A stretch of DNA of 64,000 nucleotides from Deltaproteobacteria bacterium (GTDB taxonomy: Bacteria > Desulfobacterota > Desulfuromonadia > Desulfuromonadales > Geopsychrobacteraceae): contig JAJRRT010000107.1 in the NCBI GenBank assembly GCA_024279255.1, forward strand, positions 62,001 to 126,000, given 5' to 3'. How positions within the stretch are numbered: position 1 is the stretch's first letter; the number at the start of each line of letters is the position of its first letter. The notes beneath the pieces were generated by a model that worked only from the letters and a program-made list of their open reading frames with translations, was not told the DNA's origin and did not search any database. The position numbers were made by a program, and so were the translations under genes. Shown one piece after another: positions 26,512 to 34,337 of the stretch.

Positions 26512-27042
26512 ATGGCACGCATCTCTCTATCGACAAACGATAACGCCGAGCAAAAAGTTACAACTCTCTTTGCAGAGATCGAAGGGGCTTTCGGCATGGT
26601 CCCTAATCTTTTCAAGGCCTATGCGCATCACCCACCTCTTTTGCATGCGAACTGGAGCAAAGTTAAAGCCGTGATGATGGGGGGCAGCCTGAGTCGTAAG
26701 CTCAAGGAGACCATCGCGGTACACGTCTCAAAAGATAACAGTTGTTCATATTGTGTGGCTGCACATACCGGCGCGCTACATGCGATCGGGGTGACTGATG
26801 AAGAGCTGAAAACGATTCTGGATGATCTGGAAAATGCCGACTTCACACCAAAGGAAAAAGCCTTGATCGATTTCGCTCGAAAAGCAAATTCGAGCCCGTT
26901 GCGAATTCCTGATGATGAGTTTGCCGCGTTACAAAAAAACGGTGCGAGCGAGGCGGAGATTGTTGAAGCCTTAGGGGTAATGGAGCTCTTCACCGCCTTT
27001 AACAAATTTCTGGATTCCCTCGAAGTCGATATCGACTTTTAA
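26512..27042 (+). CDS. Carboxymuconolactone decarboxylase/AhpD-like protein
   Basis: A 176-residue helical protein. The redox motif CSYCVAAHTGAL (CxxC..H) and the preceding RKLKETIAVHVSKDNS define the alkylhydroperoxidase-like CMD family, here the peroxidase-related type. The pair of cysteines and nearby His act in proton relay and disulfide exchange in AhpD. It starts after an AGGAGCG site. It lies 12 bases upstream of a methyltransferase gene, so the two are probably co-transcribed. A role in oxidative or electrophile stress is inferred. Confidence 0.88.
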   Translation: MARISLSTNDNAEQKVTTLFAEIEGAFGMVPNLFKAYAHHPPLLHANWSKVKAVMMGGSLSRKLKETIAVHVSKDNSCSYCVAAHTGALHAIGVTDEELKTILDDLENADFTPKEKALIDFARKANSSPLRIPDDEFAALQKNGASEAEIVEALGVMELFTAFNKFLDSLEVDIDF

Positions 27043-27054
27043 AGGAAATCAGTA

Positions 27055-27645
27055 ATGTGGGATAAACGTTATCTGACCGACGAATTTGTCTATGGTAAAG
27101 AACCAAACGGGTTTCTGCGTGAGGCAAGTCGCGAACTGACTCCGGGCAGAGTTCTCTGCCTGGCTGAGGGGGAAGGTCGCAATGCAGTTTTTCTGGCTGA
27201 AAGCGGACATGAAGTAACCGCGGTCGATGCCTCTGCGGTCGGTCTGGCAAAGGCGCAACGACTGGCCACTGAACGTGGAGTACAAATCACAACCGAAGTG
27301 GCCGATCTGTCCGGGTACGCGATCGAGATTGAAAGTTGGGACACAATTGTTTCAATTTTCTGTCATGTCCCGCAGGAAATCAGAATAGAGATTCACAGAA
27401 AGGTCGTTGCTGGCCTGAAATCTGGCGGCAGATTCATACTGGAAGCTTACACCCCGGCGCAACTCGAACTAGGCACCGGTGGTCCACCAGTCAGAGAACT
27501 GATGATGTCATTGGCCGGGCTGAAGCTGGAACTGGCCGGGCTCGACTTTGAACATGCGCTGGAGACCGAACGCGAAATTATCGAAGGCAGCCTGCACACC
27601 GGACGGGGTGCTGTCGTTCAAATCATCGCGCGCAAGCCTTGCTGA
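27055..27645 (+). CDS. SAM-dependent methyltransferase (TehB-like class I)
   Basis: A 196-residue protein. It opens MWDKRYLTDEFVYGKEPNGFL, a signature shared by tellurite-resistance-type and thiopurine-like methyltransferases. Motif I is VLCLAEGEGRNAVFLAESG and the acidic loop AVDASAVGLAKA; motif IV is WDTIVSIFCHVP. The substrate is unknown; selenite, tellurite, thiol or electrophile detoxification are the usual family roles. It follows the AhpD-like gene closely, which fits a stress role. Confidence 0.88.
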   Translation: MWDKRYLTDEFVYGKEPNGFLREASRELTPGRVLCLAEGEGRNAVFLAESGHEVTAVDASAVGLAKAQRLATERGVQITTEVADLSGYAIEIESWDTIVSIFCHVPQEIRIEIHRKVVAGLKSGGRFILEAYTPAQLELGTGGPPVRELMMSLAGLKLELAGLDFEHALETEREIIEGSLHTGRGAVVQIIARKPC

Positions 27646-27716
27646 GTCAACTTAAGAGCACACGTCCCACCCGGTTCATGAATGAATCGACACTCTTTCA
27701 TACTTTGCGACGGATA

Positions 27717-28470
27717 ATTAGGGACGCTTCACTATTTTTCAAGTTTCTCCGCCACTTTGCAGGGGCGGCCAACCCTCTTCGCCCTGATCTTACGGTTCAG
27801 TTCATATTCGATGGTATCAATAAAACTGTCGGCACCGAAGGGACGACCACTGCGGGTCGCTTTGCGGATGGCTCTGTTCTGGGCTTCATCCTCAATTTTG
27901 AAAAAAGCGGCATAATCGTCGCGCGCCGCAGGTTCAAGCCAATCCGATTGACACAGCAAACCATCAGTCGCATCGGTCAAATGAAGTCTCGCGCTCGACC
28001 AGCGATAATCCTCCGCGTGTTCAGCCAACCCGCCCTTAAGGGGATTGCGTTCGATATATCGTGCTACCGCCCACAAATACTCATCATTCTCGACCACACA
28101 GGAAAAGAAACGATTTTGCCAGATTCGTCCAGATTGGCCCAGCTTGCGGTTGAGATACTGAGTGTAGACCAAGTTTGTCAACCCAATGCCACGCGCCAAC
28201 GAGATCTCACTTTCCGGTACAACCAGCAGGTGCACATGGTTATCCATCAGACACCAGGCCCAGATCTGCAAACCGTACTTTTGTGCATAACCCGCAAGCA
28301 GATTAAGGTATGTCTGACGGTCTTCGTCATCAAAAAAGACGGCCGAGCGATTGTTGCCGCGCTGGGTAATGTGATGAGGATACCCGGGGGCTATGATGCG
28401 TGCGATTCTTGGCATAAGAAAAGGATAGATTGGATAGCAGCATAAATCAACTAAATAGGGAAGTGTCCCT
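27717..28470 (-). mobile_element. RAYT element: transposase gene bounded by GGGAC/GTCCC motifs
   Basis: At the upstream side of the gene lies the hairpin AGGGA-AGTG-TCCCT (28457-28470), followed by a T-rich stretch. At the other side ATTAGGGACGCTTCACTA overlaps the stop codon. Both carry the same GGGAC/GTCCC core. REP-associated tyrosine transposases are known to sit beside such hairpins. A free-standing hairpin of similar type is at 3720-3752. Confidence 0.7.
27732..28415 (-). CDS. REP-associated tyrosine transposase (RAYT, Y1/IS200-like)
   Basis: A protein of 227 residues. It opens MPRIARIIAPGYPHHITQRGNN. The HUH motif is in WCLMDNHVHLLVVP, and the Y1 region includes RYIERNPLKGGLAEHAEDYRWSS, all typical of the bacterial RAYT family. 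It is believed to cut single-stranded REP hairpins through a catalytic tyrosine. The protein looks intact. The stop codon overlaps a TAGGGACGCTTCACTA-type end motif. It sits between the methyltransferase gene and an AT-rich stretch; one copy only is seen here. Confidence 0.93.
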   Translation of the reverse strand: MPRIARIIAPGYPHHITQRGNNRSAVFFDDEDRQTYLNLLAGYAQKYGLQIWAWCLMDNHVHLLVVPESEISLARGIGLTNLVYTQYLNRKLGQSGRIWQNRFFSCVVENDEYLWAVARYIERNPLKGGLAEHAEDYRWSSARLHLTDATDGLLCQSDWLEPAARDDYAAFFKIEDEAQNRAIRKATRSGRPFGADSFIDTIEYELNRKIRAKRVGRPCKVAEKLEK

Positions 28471-28641
28471 GTTTTAGTTTTCTATATACTCAATGAGGAT
28501 TAGAGTTAGAAAGGTACAGAATCGATGGACTTGTGTCATACCTCCCCTCAACAAAGTTATTGTATGTCTCGTTGTATTTCTCGTCACCTCGACTGTGATA
28601 ATTTGTTGGGCTCACAAAACACCTCAGAAGCATCACACGCA

Positions 28642-29001
28642 CTAGTGAAAATTGAGCCTCTCAGAAAGTAATGCGGCATTCCTGGCAGTAGAGTAGTCAT
28701 CACCAAAAGCAGCATTTTTTACGATTATGGCTAAAAATTTTTGCTTCTCTGAGAGGGATGGTAGATCACGAACCAGATAGAAAGCTTCAGAAAAATTATT
28801 GTTTGCCAAGCAGCTCTGGATCATCGCCAATCTATGGGTCAGGACGAATGGTCGGTCGAGTTGCCTTAAAATTTTCAAAGCAGCAAAAACATCCCCTTTC
28901 TTGATTTTCTTTTCGAGTCGTATTTCGAGCTCTCTCTGAGAAAGAATTTTTTCTTCGTCTGCAAGCCTAAAAAACTTTTTTATAAACTTTAGATATCTCA
29001 T
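28642..29001 (-). CDS. Hypothetical helical protein, 119 residues
   Basis: Base composition is clearly more AT-rich than the neighbours. The protein is basic at the N-terminus (MRYLKFIKKFFRLADEEK), then helical throughout, with TPR- or HEAT-like pairs such as GDVFAALKILRQLDRPF, NNFSEAFYLVRDLPSL and DDYSTARNAALLSERL. No ribosome site of good quality precedes the ATG. No family is recognised. With the flanking 200 non-coding bases it forms a small AT-rich island between the RAYT element and the Ehr operon. Confidence 0.5.
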   Translation of the reverse strand: MRYLKFIKKFFRLADEEKILSQRELEIRLEKKIKKGDVFAALKILRQLDRPFVLTHRLAMIQSCLANNNFSEAFYLVRDLPSLSEKQKFLAIIVKNAAFGDDYSTARNAALLSERLNFH

Positions 29002-29035
29002 GTGTGATTTCTACCATTGTCGGTATAACGATTAA

Positions 29036-29797
29036 CTAACCTGGGGTTTTTCCGAGAAGGCGTAAAAGGCCATCCAGAACGGTGTAAGGATGAGGCGGAC
29101 AACCCGGAATATACAAATCCACCGATAACAGGTTGCCAATCCCATGATTGACCTCCGGGCTCTGACAGAAAGGCCCCCCTGCGATTGCGCAGGCTCCGGA
29201 AGCGATGACCAGTTTCGGATCGGGGATGGCGGCGTAGGTATCAAGCAAGGCACTTTTCATATTTTCAGTCACTGGGCCGGTCACCAGCATGCCGTCGGCA
29301 TGGCGCGGCGAGGCGACAAACTGGATGCCGAAGCGACCAAGGTCGAAGACCAGTGTACCGAGGACATTGATATCGGCCTCACAGGCGTTGCAGCCACCGG
29401 CTGAGACCTGACGTAATTTCAGGGATCGACCGAAGAGCTTGTGCATCTTCTTTCCAAGTTTATCGGCCAGACGGTAGGCTTCATCATTCAACAGCAGCCC
29501 TTCGCGCAGGGAGGTCGCAAGGCGGTAATCATTGCTGAAGGTCAGAGCGCCATACTCAATAGCCGCCGGGCAGTCGGCGCAAAACAGGCAACGACCGAGA
29601 TCGATCTGAAGTTCACCCTCGTGGTCACTCAGGGCGGCGAAAGGACAGCTGACGACTGCCGCGCTAAGCGTCTGGGGAGATAGGTTTTCTGACACGCGTG
29701 GCAGTCCACGGAAGCGTTGCGGAAGCGTCGGTTCGATCTGAGGATATTTGGCGGTACGGTGTCCCTGTCGCAGACGTTCACGGATGATACTCAACAT
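29036..29797 (-). CDS. Ehr complex small subunit (NuoB/HyfI-like) with N-terminal ferredoxin segment
   Basis: A 253-residue protein. The C-terminal part has the four cluster ligands of the hydrogenase small subunit/NuoB fold: GGCNACEADI, GACAIAGG and IPGCPPHP. The N-terminal 100 residues add VSCPFAAL and GRCLFCADCPAAI, enough for one ferredoxin-type [4Fe-4S] cluster, so a NuoI/HyfH-like piece appears fused here. This subunit would carry electrons to the membrane arm of the complex. It is the last gene of the six-gene minus-strand operon, 12 bases after the large-subunit gene. Confidence 0.85.
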   Translation of the reverse strand: MLSIIRERLRQGHRTAKYPQIEPTLPQRFRGLPRVSENLSPQTLSAAVVSCPFAALSDHEGELQIDLGRCLFCADCPAAIEYGALTFSNDYRLATSLREGLLLNDEAYRLADKLGKKMHKLFGRSLKLRQVSAGGCNACEADINVLGTLVFDLGRFGIQFVASPRHADGMLVTGPVTENMKSALLDTYAAIPDPKLVIASGACAIAGGPFCQSPEVNHGIGNLLSVDLYIPGCPPHPYTVLDGLLRLLGKTPG

Positions 29798-29809
29798 AAG
29801 GATATTCCT

Positions 29810-31342
29810 CTAAAGATCAAATCCGCAGTACGACAAGTTGAAACTTTTGTTGCACAGCGGAAAGTCAGAAATTTGCTGGCCACGCAGGGCCATAGCTAGC
29901 CCGCTCCAGTTGTGGAACGAAGGGTCGACAATTTTGTAGCGACCGATTCGTCCCTCTGAATCGGTAATAGCGGCATGCACAACTTCACCGCGCCAGCCTT
30001 CACAGAGCGCAACCGCAAGACTGTCAGGCGCCAGCGACCCGAGCGGCGAGGAAATCTCTCCTGCAGGGAGTCGCTTTAGGAGTTGCTTGATCAACTCAAG
30101 GCTGGCATAAACCTCACGGCGGCGGATATTGCTGCGGGCAAAGACGTCACCGTCAAGTTCAATGACCGGCGTATCAAACCCGCCTGCCCAAGACCCCAGG
30201 GGGTGATGTAGGCGGGAATCACGCACCAGACCGCAAGCGCGGGCGGCCACACCGACAAGGCCCAATGCCTCAGCATCATCTGTTGATACAGTCCCGGTTC
30301 CTTCGAAGCGGGCGAGAACCGATGGCGAATCAAAACAGAGGTCGATTGCCCCACGGGTATCCCGTTCGAGGCCTTTAAGGCGCGTGCTGAAGGTTTGGAG
30401 TAAAGCACCATTCAGATCGAAACCAACTCCGCCGGGGCGCACCAGCCCGCGACCGAAGCGACTCCCACAGAGTTCGGCGGTCAGGTTCAGATAATCACCG
30501 CGCAGCCGGCCACAGAAGGAGGCGGTCGGCAGGAAACCCACATCGCCAGCTAAGGCGCCGATATCACCGACATGGTTGGCGAGGCGTTCCAGTTCGAGGG
30601 CTATGGCTCGAATCGTCTGCGCCCTTGGTGGAGGTGCGCTGTAGGCGAGACTTTCCAGCAACTGCGAGTAAGCGGTTGCATGGCCAATACTGGTGTCACC
30701 TGCGGCCGCCTCAACTTGATAGATTGCGGCGGGATGAGGGCCGCCGATCAGCATCTGTTCGATTCCACGGTGCTGATAGCCGAGGGAAATCTCGAGATGC
30801 ATGACCTCTTCGCCGTGGCATTGAAAACGGAAGTGCCCTGGCTCGATCACTCCGGCATGCACCGGGCCGACCGCCACCTCATGAACCTCTTCCCCCTCGA
30901 CCCGATAGAACTCCATATCTCGAGGGATTGGGTGCTCGCCTTGAGGGCGGCCCCAGATATCATCCACCTCGAGCCAAGGGCGATGGAAGCGCACTGGTTT
31001 CAACCATGGATGACCCTCGGGGTGCAGGCCAAACTGTTCAGCCAGTTCCCGCTCAAACAGGTGAAGTTGTGGACATTCAAGGGTCAGGGATGGAAAGGAA
31101 CCACTGACTCTTGTGCGCAACAGGGCAAGTTCCCCGCGCCAGTCATGAGCGAGGATGGCAAAAATCTCGATCTCTTCACCGTTATTCTGGCTGACAGGTC
31201 GGCCAAAATATGCTGCTACACGGGCATCTGCAGTGACTTCCTCCAATAAGGATTCCCTAAACTCGTCGTAGCTGAGTTGCGGAATGTCGGCAAGAGGAAC
31301 GCCAAAACCGTGACGGAAGCGGACCAGAGTCGCGTGATTCAT
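29810..31342 (-). CDS. Ehr complex large subunit (NuoCD/HyfG-like) lacking [NiFe] cysteine pairs
   Basis: A 510-residue protein. The first 170 residues are NuoC-like (FPSLTLECPQLHLFERELAEQFGLHPEGHPWL). The rest is a hydrogenase large-subunit/NuoD fold, seen at GPVHAGVIEPGHFRFQ, GYQHRGIEQML and IALELERLANHVGDIGALAGDVGF. Where hydrogenases have CGxC after RGxE, this one reads VEAAAGDTSIGHA. The C-terminal DPCxxC is replaced by LCNKSFNLSYCGFDL. The [NiFe] site is therefore unlikely. This fits the Ehr (energy-converting hydrogenase-related) complexes described in Geobacter and relatives, whose reaction is unknown. It overlaps the preceding gene by four bases. Confidence 0.9.
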   Translation of the reverse strand: MNHATLVRFRHGFGVPLADIPQLSYDEFRESLLEEVTADARVAAYFGRPVSQNNGEEIEIFAILAHDWRGELALLRTRVSGSFPSLTLECPQLHLFERELAEQFGLHPEGHPWLKPVRFHRPWLEVDDIWGRPQGEHPIPRDMEFYRVEGEEVHEVAVGPVHAGVIEPGHFRFQCHGEEVMHLEISLGYQHRGIEQMLIGGPHPAAIYQVEAAAGDTSIGHATAYSQLLESLAYSAPPPRAQTIRAIALELERLANHVGDIGALAGDVGFLPTASFCGRLRGDYLNLTAELCGSRFGRGLVRPGGVGFDLNGALLQTFSTRLKGLERDTRGAIDLCFDSPSVLARFEGTGTVSTDDAEALGLVGVAARACGLVRDSRLHHPLGSWAGGFDTPVIELDGDVFARSNIRRREVYASLELIKQLLKRLPAGEISSPLGSLAPDSLAVALCEGWRGEVVHAAITDSEGRIGRYKIVDPSFHNWSGLAMALRGQQISDFPLCNKSFNLSYCGFDL

Positions 31343-32766
31343 GGCTGCACCTCCAACAGACTGGTCGCATCACGCAAGGCGCTTTGCAAGGGCTCAGGCA
31401 GATAAACCCCGAGCATCAGGATAATTAATAAAAAGGTGATTGGTGAGATGACCAACAGGAAACTATCCTTAAAATCTGTCTCAAGGTGGACTGGTTCCCC
31501 TTGAGTTGCGGTTAAGGCTGTTGCCCCCATTCCGATAAAGACAACCCCCAAAAGAAACAACACCAGCAAGCCAATCCAAACCTGACCGCTGCTAAAGATA
31601 CCGCGCAGGATGGTGAATTCACTCATGAAGGGTCCAAAGGGAGGAGAGCCGGTAACCGCGAGAAACCCAGCCAGAAAGACGCTCCCTGAAATCGGCAGGG
31701 TCGCGATAGCACCATGCACCCTGGAAAGTTTTTTACTGTCATAGGCGCGTTGGATGTTGCCGGCGGCAAGGAACAGGCACCCCTTGGTCAGGGCGTTATT
31801 GACCAGGTGCAACATGGCTCCAAAAGTCGCCAAGCCACCGATGCCGACCCCGATCGCCAGAATGCCCATGTGTTCGACAGAGGAGTAGGCCAGCAGGCGT
31901 TTGATGTCGGGTTGACGAACCATGAAAATCGCCGCCACCGCCATCGACAGAAGTCCCATGCCAAGCAGTGCCTGTCGAGCCATATCCCCATCACCAGCCG
32001 CGGTCATCAGTTGCACCGCACGTAAAATTGCCAGAAAAGCTACGCTGGTGAGTCCACCCGCAAGCAGGGCACCGACCATCCCGGGAGCCTCGCCGTAGGC
32101 ATCAGGTTTCCAGGAGTGGAGAGGTGCCAGACCCATCTTGGTGCCGAAACCGACCAGCAGAAAGACGAACCCGGCGTGCAACCAGGGGCGTGACAAAATT
32201 GTTGCACCACTGAGTAGGCTGTCGAACTGCAGACTAACCGACATCGCGCCACTGACCAGCGCGGCGTAAGCTATGAACAGCATGCCGAGCATCGCCAGGC
32301 CGATACCAACCGAGCAAAGAAGTAAATATTTCCAGGTCGCCTCAATCGACAGGCGGTTACGGTTGTAGTAGATCAGTGGCGCACTCGAGATGGTAGTCGC
32401 TTCAACCGCCATCCACAGCAGCCCGAGGTGGCGAGCCGAAATCGCCAGAGTCATGGCCACCAGAAAGATCAGCAGACAGGGGACGATGATTTTGTTGCCA
32501 CGATCCCTGCGCAGATTGAGATAACCGACCGCATAGATGGCACAACCGAAGTAGAGCAGACTGGTAACGATCAGCACCAGTCTGGAGAGTGCATCAAGGC
32601 CGATCCAGGGCCCGAGCTGCGGAGCAGGGCTATTCAGGAGGAGACATGTCAAAAACAAATGCAATCCGCCACAGAGCGGGAGCAGCCAGGACCGCCCCTG
32701 ATACCAGGGGAGAAAGAGGGAGGTACCAGCCCCTGCGAGTGGAAATAGAATGAGAAAAAGCAACAT
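31339..32766 (-). CDS. Ehr complex antiporter-like subunit (HyfF/NuoN-like)
   Basis: A 475-residue protein with about fourteen membrane spans. MrpD/NuoL-type signatures are AVEATTISSAPLIYYNR (conserved Glu near the start), FGTKMGLAPLHSWKPDAYGEAP (Lys and His of the ion channel), RQPDIKRLLAYSSVEHMGILAIG and NNALTKGCLFLAAGNI. It is a proton- or sodium-translocating module of the complex. It lies four bases after the NuoK-like gene and overlaps the large-subunit gene. Confidence 0.9.
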   Translation of the reverse strand: MLLFLILFPLAGAGTSLFLPWYQGRSWLLPLCGGLHLFLTCLLLNSPAPQLGPWIGLDALSRLVLIVTSLLYFGCAIYAVGYLNLRRDRGNKIIVPCLLIFLVAMTLAISARHLGLLWMAVEATTISSAPLIYYNRNRLSIEATWKYLLLCSVGIGLAMLGMLFIAYAALVSGAMSVSLQFDSLLSGATILSRPWLHAGFVFLLVGFGTKMGLAPLHSWKPDAYGEAPGMVGALLAGGLTSVAFLAILRAVQLMTAAGDGDMARQALLGMGLLSMAVAAIFMVRQPDIKRLLAYSSVEHMGILAIGVGIGGLATFGAMLHLVNNALTKGCLFLAAGNIQRAYDSKKLSRVHGAIATLPISGSVFLAGFLAVTGSPPFGPFMSEFTILRGIFSSGQVWIGLLVLFLLGVVFIGMGATALTATQGEPVHLETDFKDSFLLVISPITFLLIILMLGVYLPEPLQSALRDATSLLEVQP

Positions 32767-32769
32767 GGT

Positions 32770-33402
32770 CTATTCCTTCAATGCCGTCAGACGTTCTGTC
32801 TCGAGGCTGGTAAATTCGCGACTGATCTGGTTGAGCACGATCCCCATAACAAAAACACCGACCAGCAGGTCGAGCAGAATCCCGGCTTCGACCATTAAGG
32901 GGATGGCCGCGGAAAGTAGCACTGCGAAGATGAAAATACCGTTTTCAAGCATCAAGTAGCCTAGGACCTGGGTTATCGCCTTGCGCCTTGTAATCAGCAT
33001 CAGAAAGCCACAAAACATGGTTGCCAGCGCAGTTGGGACGAAGAGTCCTTCATGGTGCTCGTGAGCTAGCGGCAGAAAATCAGAAAAGATGAAAGCTCCG
33101 GCGGTGACCAGTAAGCCGAGAACCAGGGTCGGTACGAAGCCGATAAAGGATTCCACGTCGCGTCGGATACGTACTTCACGGATCGTACGCAACAGGAGCA
33201 GGGGAATGAATATCCCCTTGAAGAGCAGAGCTCCAGCTCCAAGGAGCAGAGCGTGCCCTGTTGGTCCGTGTGTCGCAAGCGGCAACAGGGCCAGCAGAGC
33301 GCCCTGTAAAGCAACCGCACGAATACAGGCGACCAATCTGGCGCTGCCGAGGGTGTAAAAATTGAGCAGAATAACTAAAAGCAAGAGCAGGTTAGCCATC
33401 AA
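32770..33402 (-). CDS. Ehr complex NuoK-like subunit (HyfE-like)
   Basis: A 210-residue membrane protein with about six spans. VLGYLMLENGIFIFAVLLS carries the conserved membrane Glu of NuoK/HyfE, and DLLVGVFVMGIVLNQISREFTSLETERLTALKE is the usual HyfE C-terminus. Compared with NuoK (about 100 residues) it is double length, as in HyfE. It is a small membrane subunit linking the antiporter-like parts. It lies between the NuoH-like and HyfF-like genes with gaps of only a few bases. Confidence 0.88.
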   Translation of the reverse strand: MMANLLLLLVILLNFYTLGSARLVACIRAVALQGALLALLPLATHGPTGHALLLGAGALLFKGIFIPLLLLRTIREVRIRRDVESFIGFVPTLVLGLLVTAGAFIFSDFLPLAHEHHEGLFVPTALATMFCGFLMLITRRKAITQVLGYLMLENGIFIFAVLLSAAIPLMVEAGILLDLLVGVFVMGIVLNQISREFTSLETERLTALKE

Positions 33403-33408
33403 GGCCTC

Positions 33409-34323
33409 CTAACGCAAAACCAGAACCAAAGCGAAGATTGATATAAGTGTGGTGCCAACCAGGACCTGTGGAACCCGAGGAAGTTGCAATCGGGCCATAG
33501 TTGATTCGACCACGCCGATTAACACGGCCAGGGTCAGCAGTCCCGCTAAAAAAACCAGTAAGTCGAGCAAAATGGACCCGGTTTGTATTGGCAGTGCGAT
33601 GCGCACCAACAAGGCACCCATGACCATGAGTTTCATTGAGGCACCATAGAGGACCATGCCGAGTGCCGGGCCACTATGGTCAAGGACCATCACCTCATGG
33701 ATCATGGTTAATTCCAGATGGGTGTTGGGGTCGTCAAAGGGGATGCGTGAATTTTCGACCAATAGCACCACAAACAGACAGACCAGGATCAGTCCCAGTG
33801 ATGCGCTGGCATCCCCCTGCCACTGACCTGCCAACTGCGACCCGAACAGGGAACCTAGATTCAGACTCTTAGCACCACGGGCCAATACCAGCAGGGCAAA
33901 AAACAGCGTCGGCTCAGCCAGGCAGGAGAAGGTCACCTCGCGGGCCGCACCCATCCCTTCGAAACTCGAACCGGTATCCAGTGCCGCAGCGGCGGTAAAG
34001 AATCGAGAAAGACCGAACAGATAGACAAACAGGATCAGGTCCCCGGTAAAGGAGATCGGCGCGGGGAGCCCACCGAACGGCAGTAACAGCGCAGCCAGCA
34101 GCGGCACGACCAGTCCGACCACCGGGCCAGCCAGGAAGACCCAGGTGGTGGTGCGGCTGATGACGAACCCTTTACGCCAGAGGCGGCCGAGGTCGTAATA
34201 GGGCTGCAGAACTGGGGGGCCGATACGCCCGGCAAAGAGCGCCTTGGTCTTATTGATCACCCCCAGCGGGAGCGGGGCGAAGATGAGGAGTACTGCAAGC
34301 TGTAATGCTATCCGGCCGATCAT
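33409..34323 (-). CDS. Ehr complex NuoH-like subunit (HyfC-like)
   Basis: A 304-residue protein with about eight membrane spans. Visible family blocks are GVINKTKALFAGRIGPPVLQPYYDLGRLW, REVTFSCLAEPTLFF, VENSRIPFDDPNTHLELTMIHEVMVLDHSGP (the conserved acidic cluster of NuoH/HycD) and MGALLVRIALP. This subunit joins the soluble arm to the membrane arm. The gene follows the second antiporter-like gene by about 14 bases. Confidence 0.92.
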   Translation of the reverse strand: MIGRIALQLAVLLIFAPLPLGVINKTKALFAGRIGPPVLQPYYDLGRLWRKGFVISRTTTWVFLAGPVVGLVVPLLAALLLPFGGLPAPISFTGDLILFVYLFGLSRFFTAAAALDTGSSFEGMGAAREVTFSCLAEPTLFFALLVLARGAKSLNLGSLFGSQLAGQWQGDASASLGLILVCLFVVLLVENSRIPFDDPNTHLELTMIHEVMVLDHSGPALGMVLYGASMKLMVMGALLVRIALPIQTGSILLDLLVFLAGLLTLAVLIGVVESTMARLQLPRVPQVLVGTTLISIFALVLVLR

Positions 34324-34337
34324 TGTTAGGCTACCTT

